A stretch of 12,074 bases of DNA from SZUA-430 sp034440175 (GTDB lineage Bacteria; Pseudomonadota; Alphaproteobacteria; Micropepsales; Micropepsaceae), in NCBI GenBank assembly GCA_034440175.1, contig JAWXBO010000104.1, forward strand, positions 1 to 12,074, written 5' to 3'. Positions 8,205 to 12,074 of the stretch are shown here, one piece after another. Every line of letters starts with the position of its first letter. The first letter of the stretch is position 1. The position numbers and the translations under genes were made by a program. The notes below the pieces were generated by a model that saw only the letters and a list, made by a program, of their open reading frames with translations, had not been told where the DNA came from and did no database searches.

Positions 8205-9272
8205 ATGAGTTTCAAATTGCGCCATTTTCTAGTTTTGGCTGCGGCTGTTTTTGTCAGCGGCTGCGCAACCAACATTCTGGCCGAAAAGGCGTCGCGCTTC
8301 GATCAGGGCGTTGCGGCCTATGACGCGGGTGATTATCCCACCGCGTATCGCATCTGGGATGGGTTGGCGAAGGAAAACGATCTGGCGGCGATGCGCAACG
8401 TGGCGCAGCTCTTACGACAGGGTAAAGGCGTTGCGAAAGATACCAAGCAGGCCTTCAAGCTTTACCAGGAAGCCGCCGACAAAGGCCTCGTCACCGCGAT
8501 GGCTAATGTCGGGGACATGTACATGGCTGGTGAAGGGGTTGAGAAAAACCTTGAAGCGGCAGCGGCCTGGTATGCCCGTGCGGCGACGGCCGGGTTGTCG
8601 TTGGCACAGTGGAAACTTGCTGATATGTACGAAAACGGCTTGGGTGTTCAAAAAGATACCGCCCGTTCACGCGCGCTTCTGGAACGCGCCGCGCGCAACG
8701 GTTATACGCCCGCGCAGGCCAAACTGAAAGCGATGGGCGTGACCTTGAGCGAAAGCGGCGAAGTGGTGGTGCCACCAGCCCCTGCCCAGCCCGAGAATTC
8801 CAACGCCGCATACCAGGGCGGCGGACAATCCAATTTCTTTGACCGGCTGGTTGGTGGCGGAACGCCCGCGGTCGCTCCTGCAAATCCTGGCCCGGCGCGG
8901 ATGGCGCCAGGCGATCCGATTTCACCCGATGTGGTTTCCAAGATGCAACAAGCTGACCTCACGGCCGTATATGCGGGAGTTGCCGCTTATTCCTCAGGCG
9001 ACAAAAAAAATGCGCTCAATATCTGGTATAGCGCAGCGGTGCGCGGCGTTGCCGAGGCACAACTTCGAGTTGGTCTCCTGTTTGAACGCGGTGAAGGTGC
9101 GCCCCTTGATGCGATTGAGGCCTATCGCTGGCTGCGGCACGCGGCCGCGCAAGGGCATGCGCAGGCCATTACCGAGCTAGCGCGTGTTTCCGCCAAACTA
9201 GCCCCGGCGGAGCGCGCGATTGCGGAGTCCATGGTGCGTGAGCCGGTAGCGAAGGCAAAGAAGCCCAATTAA
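8205..9272 (+). CDS. Sel1-repeat outer-membrane lipoprotein
   Basis: 355 residues. A lipoprotein signal peptide is clear: MSFKLRHF, a hydrophobic core, then VSG|C with C20 as the lipidation site; A21 at +2 carries no inner-membrane retention Asp, so outer-membrane sorting is expected. Sel1-like repeats lie at about 60-94, 95-130 and 131-166, each with the G.GV.KD...A..W...AA..G pattern. A Gly/Pro/Asn-rich linker (about 180-245) leads to another Sel1 unit at about 283-318. Residues 35-94 and 258-317 align without gaps (about 21 of 60 identical by my count), an internal duplication of a leading TPR-like helix pair plus Sel1 repeat. Sel1 proteins act as scaffolds; the partner is unknown. ATG 8205 is preferred over TTG 8178 because it places a standard short n-region before the hydrophobic core. 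Divergent from pdxH across 115 bp. Confidence 0.85.
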   Translation: MSFKLRHFLVLAAAVFVSGCATNILAEKASRFDQGVAAYDAGDYPTAYRIWDGLAKENDLAAMRNVAQLLRQGKGVAKDTKQAFKLYQEAADKGLVTAMANVGDMYMAGEGVEKNLEAAAAWYARAATAGLSLAQWKLADMYENGLGVQKDTARSRALLERAARNGYTPAQAKLKAMGVTLSESGEVVVPPAPAQPENSNAAYQGGGQSNFFDRLVGGGTPAVAPANPGPARMAPGDPISPDVVSKMQQADLTAVYAGVAAYSSGDKKNALNIWYSAAVRGVAEAQLRVGLLFERGEGAPLDAIEAYRWLRHAAAQGHAQAITELARVSAKLAPAERAIAESMVREPVAKAKKPN

Positions 9273-9408
9273 CCTATTGAAGTTGTTTCGAATTTGCCTA
9301 ATCGGTGCGCTCCGTAGTATGTGTACGTGCGGGCGGCGTGTATTTCGTGAAATCGTCAACGGTGTAACGGGCGGGGTGGCCCCCTCAAACGCATGAGCGT
9401 GATTGCGA

Positions 9409-10464
9409 ATGTATGACCCCTATTCAGTTCTTGGACTCGCGCGGACCGCGGCCGAAGATGAGGTCAAGCGCGCCTTTCGTGCACTCGCGAAACGCTTCCA
9501 TCCGGATACGCCAGAAGGTGCGGCCGACAAGGGCCGGCGCTTCAAGGACCTCTCGATTGCTTATGAAATTTTGGGCGATACGAAAAAGCGGCGCGCCTAT
9601 GATCGCGGCGAAATCGATGCGCACGGCAATCCGCGTGCGGGCTATGTGCAGCGGCCGGATATTGAACCGGAACGCGAACCCGACAACGAACCCCTCTACG
9701 ACCTTAACCCCACCTCCTTTGCGGAGACAAAATCCAGGAGCGGACAGAACGGCACGGCTCCACCCAACGGCGAACGCGCCAGCTCGGCTTTCCGAAGCGC
9801 ATTTGAGCGCGCGTTTGGCGGCAGCGCCAGCCCGCCCCCGCCCAAAAACAATAGTCGTGTCGAAGACTTGTTCTCAGAGTTTTTCGGCGATCGATCTTCA
9901 GGCGGCAAGCGCCAGAACCACGGCAAAGGCGTCGACAATCAGTATGACCTGATCATTACCTTCGAGGAAGCGGCGCTGGGTGGAACGCGGCGGGTGAAGC
10001 TTCCGGGCGGCAAGCGCTTTGACGTGAAAATTCCGATCGGCGTGCGCGAGGGGCAATCTATCAGGCTGCGCGGGCTTGGTGAAGCGGCCGTGTCGAGCAG
10101 CCAATCAGGCGATGCCTTGATTACGATTTTGATCGAACCGCACCCCTATTTCAGGCGCGAAGGTCACGATATCCATTTGGAATTGCCCATTACGTTGAAC
10201 GAAGCGCTGCACGGGGCCAAGGTCAAAGTGCCAACGCTGCAAGGGCCGGTGACGATGATCATCCCGGCAGGAGCCAATGCGGGGCAGACATTCCGGTTGA
10301 AGGGCAAAGGCATTCCGTCCCACACCGTGCATGCGGCCGGCGATGAACTGGTGACCCTGCAGATCGTGCTGCCCGAAGCGGCGGACCAGAATCTGAGCGA
10401 GATTGTCAAACGCTGGGAAGCCGCCCACCCCTATGATCCACGGCGCAAGTTTGGCAGTCATTGA
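9409..10464 (+). CDS. Class B J-domain co-chaperone (DnaJ/CbpA-like, no zinc finger)
   Basis: 351-residue Hsp40 that would stimulate DnaK ATPase and deliver clients. The J domain occupies about 3-66 with the essential HPD at 31-33. A hydrophilic linker of about 67-175 holds a poly-Pro run and the VEDLFSEFFGDR segment (151-162). Two substrate-binding beta domains follow: CTD-I at about 176-246 (YDLIITFEEAALGGTRR, LPGGKRFDVKIPIGVREGQ) and CTD-II at about 250-323 (DIHLELPITLNEALHGAKVKVPT). The CxxCxGxG zinc-finger repeats of DnaJ itself are absent, which makes it CbpA/DjlA-like and not the main DnaJ. ATG 9409 is chosen over TTG 9403 because most relatives begin M.DPYxVLG. It lies 136 bp after the Sel1 gene on the same strand, with no terminator visible between them. 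Confidence 0.92.
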   Translation: MYDPYSVLGLARTAAEDEVKRAFRALAKRFHPDTPEGAADKGRRFKDLSIAYEILGDTKKRRAYDRGEIDAHGNPRAGYVQRPDIEPEREPDNEPLYDLNPTSFAETKSRSGQNGTAPPNGERASSAFRSAFERAFGGSASPPPPKNNSRVEDLFSEFFGDRSSGGKRQNHGKGVDNQYDLIITFEEAALGGTRRVKLPGGKRFDVKIPIGVREGQSIRLRGLGEAAVSSSQSGDALITILIEPHPYFRREGHDIHLELPITLNEALHGAKVKVPTLQGPVTMIIPAGANAGQTFRLKGKGIPSHTVHAAGDELVTLQIVLPEAADQNLSEIVKRWEAAHPYDPRRKFGSH

Positions 10465-10507
10465 GAATTATTTTCGCTTACGCGCCGAAGTGCCATAAAT
10501 TCATCCC

Positions 10508-11626
10508 ATGAACACACACGACACCTCGCGGCTTGCCGCTGACCTGCTGCATCATTTCGGACGCGCGCTTCAGCCGGGAGATTCGGTTGTTCCCGGCATC
10601 GCACCTACGGCGGTATTCCATTTGCCTGGCAATCCGGCGAACGCACCTTATCACTATGGGCGCTATCACAATCCAACCTGGGAAGCGCTTGAGGGTGCAC
10701 TTGGGCTTCTGGAAGACGCGGAAACCGTCGTGTTTCCATCCGGGATGGCGGCGATAGCAGCGCTGCTGTTTACAAATGTTGCGGCGGGCGACCGGGTGCT
10801 GGTGCCAGCGGACGGTTATTTCACAACGCGGTTGTTGGGCGAGAAGTATCTGCAGCCGCTTGGCATTTCGATTGAAACGCGCCCTACGGCGAAGTTTCTC
10901 GACGGCGGATTCGAGGGGTATCGTTTGGTGTTGCTCGAGACGCCGTCCAATCCGGGACTTGATGTTTGCGATATCGCAGCCGCGGCGGCGTTGGCGAAAC
11001 GGGCCGGGGCGTTGCTGGGGGTCGACAACACGACGATGACGCCGTTGGGTCAGCGGCCATTAGAACTGGGTGCCGACATTGTCGTGTGTGCCGATACCAA
11101 GGCGATCAATGGGCATTCGGACGCGTTGATGGGTCATGTCGCGTCGCGCAATGGCGAGGTGATGACGCGGGTGCGGGACTGGCGCCGCTATGGGGGCGCG
11201 ATCCCCTCCCCGTTCGAGGCGTGGCTGGTTTATCGCGGGTTGGAGACGCTTGAAGTGCGGTTCAGCCGGATGTGCGCGACGGCGGGTGTGATTGCCGAGC
11301 GATTGGCTGCACATGACTGTGTGACAGGAGTTCGTTATCCCGGTTTGGCTTCCGACCCGGCGCATGCGACTGCGCGAAAGCAAATGGCCGCATTCGGCTC
11401 AATGATTTCGCTGACCTTGCGCGACGGCGTGGCGGCGGAGCGTTTCATCGAGGCTTGCGCCTATATCCAGCCCTCCACCAGTTTCGGCGGCGTGCGCAGC
11501 TGCGCCGAACGGCGCGCCCGCTGGGGGGACAACGTACCCGACGGCTTCGTGCGGCTGTCGATCGGACTTGAGCCGGTGGAGGTGCTGTGGGCTTCGATGG
11601 ACGAGGCACTGAAAGGGGCTGGGTGA
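10508..11626 (+). CDS. Cystathionine gamma-lyase/synthase-type PLP enzyme (Cys/Met metabolism family)
   Basis: 372-residue cytosolic PLP enzyme of the trans-sulfuration family, which acts on cystathionine, homoserine esters or related sulfur amino acids. Landmarks: YHYGRYHNPT (48-57; Y50 and R52 bind PLP phosphate from the neighbouring subunit), SGMAA (78-82), Y104 as the ring-stacking aromatic, ETPSNP (144-149), D173 (pyridine-nitrogen partner in GVDNT), K198 as the Schiff-base lysine in ADTKAINGHSD, and R349 in VRLSIG as the substrate-carboxylate arginine. The usual S.TK before the lysine is A-D-T-K here. Lyase versus synthase cannot be decided from sequence alone, so I give no gene symbol. 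No Shine-Dalgarno is obvious before ATG 10508. It follows the J-protein by 43 bp on the same strand and may be co-transcribed with it. Confidence 0.85.
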   Translation: MNTHDTSRLAADLLHHFGRALQPGDSVVPGIAPTAVFHLPGNPANAPYHYGRYHNPTWEALEGALGLLEDAETVVFPSGMAAIAALLFTNVAAGDRVLVPADGYFTTRLLGEKYLQPLGISIETRPTAKFLDGGFEGYRLVLLETPSNPGLDVCDIAAAAALAKRAGALLGVDNTTMTPLGQRPLELGADIVVCADTKAINGHSDALMGHVASRNGEVMTRVRDWRRYGGAIPSPFEAWLVYRGLETLEVRFSRMCATAGVIAERLAAHDCVTGVRYPGLASDPAHATARKQMAAFGSMISLTLRDGVAAERFIEACAYIQPSTSFGGVRSCAERRARWGDNVPDGFVRLSIGLEPVEVLWASMDEALKGAG

Positions 11627-11634
11627 GCTTGGGC

Positions 11635-11928
11635 CTACCAGAGGCGATTGATGGCGAAGGCATCAAAGCGCGCCTCGTTTGAGACAAACGTCATGCTCTC
11701 CAGCATCGCCTACGCGATCAGCATGCGGTCAAATGGGTCGCTGTGCGATCCGCGCAAGGCGCCAGCGATCTGCGCGTGCGTGACCGTAACCGGCAGTTCG
11801 AAAAATGCCTGGGAGATGATCGCGGCGCGAACATCCGCCGCGACTTCGGACGCGTGATCGAGTTTACCAATGCGGTGTTTCGTTGTGATTTCCCACGCCG
11901 ACACCGCACTGACATGGCCCGCAGAAGT
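11635..11928 (-). pseudogene. Remnant of a PIN-domain toxin, N-terminally truncated with an in-frame amber codon
   Basis: On the minus strand, homology to a PIN-domain toxin starts abruptly near 11916 with HVSAVSAWEITTKHRIGKL, continues through ELPVTVTHAQIAGALRGSHSDPFDRMLIA and meets TAG at 11710-11712. Reading through it gives another 24 residues in the same frame (AMLESMTFVSNEARF...INRLW) to a second TAG at 11635-11637. Family members typically read DRMLIAQA..E...LVT.D..F...LLW, so the amber codon most simply replaces a CAG glutamine. The usual N-terminal LLLDTHALLWW strand with the first catalytic Asp is missing; the sequence upstream belongs to another PIN gene in a different frame. The late acidic position (usually T.D) is S-N-E. 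A start at GTG 11997 would prepend residues read out of frame from that neighbour and is not credible. Probably a dead VapC-like toxin; no antitoxin is visible. Confidence 0.7.
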
Positions 11929-11930
11929 GT

Positions 11931-12074
11931 TCAGAGCAAGACAGCTTCCACGCCGACCAGCGGGGCTGCTTTGGCGAGGCTTTGATCGAGTGTGCACATT
12001 GTGGCACCGTTATCGGCGCAGAGCGCCAGGTGCAGCGCATCGCCTGCACGCAAACTGAGTGCGGCCTGATCGGC
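11931..12074 (-). CDS. C-terminal part of a PIN-domain (VapC/FitB-like) toxin, cut by the window edge
   Basis: The minus strand is open from the window edge to TGA at 11931-11933, giving 47 residues. The stretch SLRAGDALHLALCADNGATMCTLDQSLAKAA matches the C-terminal half of PIN-domain ribonuclease toxins, usually LRAGDALHLAIA..GA.L.TLD..LA.AA..LGV. Two of the expected acidic active-site positions (D in RAGDA and D in TLDQS) are present, and the end GVEAVLL looks like a natural C-terminus. Such toxins normally form a two-gene unit with a small upstream antitoxin, which would lie beyond the right edge. Its stop codon overlaps the start of the flanking sequence of the decayed PIN remnant. The intactness of the N-terminal part is unknown. 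Confidence 0.7.
   Translation of the reverse strand, partial: ADQAALSLRAGDALHLALCADNGATMCTLDQSLAKAAPLVGVEAVLL

Noticed and set aside
8090..8275. A longer PdxH with about 62 extra N-terminal residues.
   Set aside because: The extension overlaps the divergent Sel1 gene and its signal peptide, and has no PdxH-like content; the ATG at 8089 gives normal length.
9373..9384. GGGG-TGG-CCCC inverted repeat between the Sel1 and J-protein genes as a terminator.
   Set aside because: Four base pairs, a 3-nt loop and no T tract.
11648..12058. Plus-strand frames of 62-80 codons at the right edge.
   Set aside because: They are antisense to recognisable PIN-domain sequence and have no protein-family features.
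1..12074. CRISPR arrays, insertion sequences, rRNA or tRNA genes, and prophage genes.
   Set aside because: No regularly spaced repeats, transposase motifs, terminal inverted repeats, RNA-gene signatures or phage structural proteins were seen on either strand.

Overview
This is a GC-rich stretch (by eye in the high 50s %) of a Gram-negative bacterial chromosome, most likely from an alphaproteobacterium. The Gram-negative evidence is an outer-membrane beta-barrel C-terminus, a type I secretion ABC/HlyD pair and a lipobox-bearing Sel1 lipoprotein. The alphaproteobacterial assignment rests on the general look of the PdxH, J-protein and cystathionine-lyase-type proteins and was not tested by a database search.

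Layout. Positions 1-141 hold the last 46 residues of an outer-membrane beta-barrel protein. A 329-bp spacer with small inverted repeats follows. Then comes a two-gene type I secretion operon on +: a PrtD-type ABC permease/ATPase (471-2213) overlapping a HlyD-type adaptor (2188-3531). Facing it on the minus strand is a Sec-exported, cysteine-rich protein (3536-4924) resembling the Het-C/zinc-dependent phospholipase C fold. Divergent from that is an exported TPR protein (5042-6529). A minus-strand pdxH-fieF pair (7460-8089, 6531-7463) is coupled by an ATGA overlap: PNP/PMP oxidase followed by a YiiP-like Zn/Fe efflux protein. Divergent from pdxH on + lie a Sel1-repeat lipoprotein (8205-9272), a zinc-finger-less J-domain co-chaperone (9409-10464) and a PLP-dependent Cys/Met-metabolism enzyme (10508-11626). 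The right edge, on minus, contains the C-terminus of a PIN-domain (VapC/FitB-like) toxin (11931-12074) and, abutting it, a decayed second PIN toxin (about 11635-11928). The second has lost its N-terminus and carries an in-frame amber codon.

How the parts relate. The ABC and HlyD proteins would form the inner-membrane half of a protein exporter. The window contains no RTX-type substrate and no TolC-type outer-membrane factor, so the substrate is unknown. pdxH supplies pyridoxal phosphate, the cofactor of the enzyme at 10508-11626, but the two genes are on opposite strands and are not an operon. Most of the window is ordinary accessory and housekeeping content. The parts most worth a second look are the eroding PIN-toxin tandem at the right edge, the Het-C-like exported protein with an altered metal-ligand region, and the duplicated architecture of the Sel1 lipoprotein. 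I did not see a convincing wholly new system.
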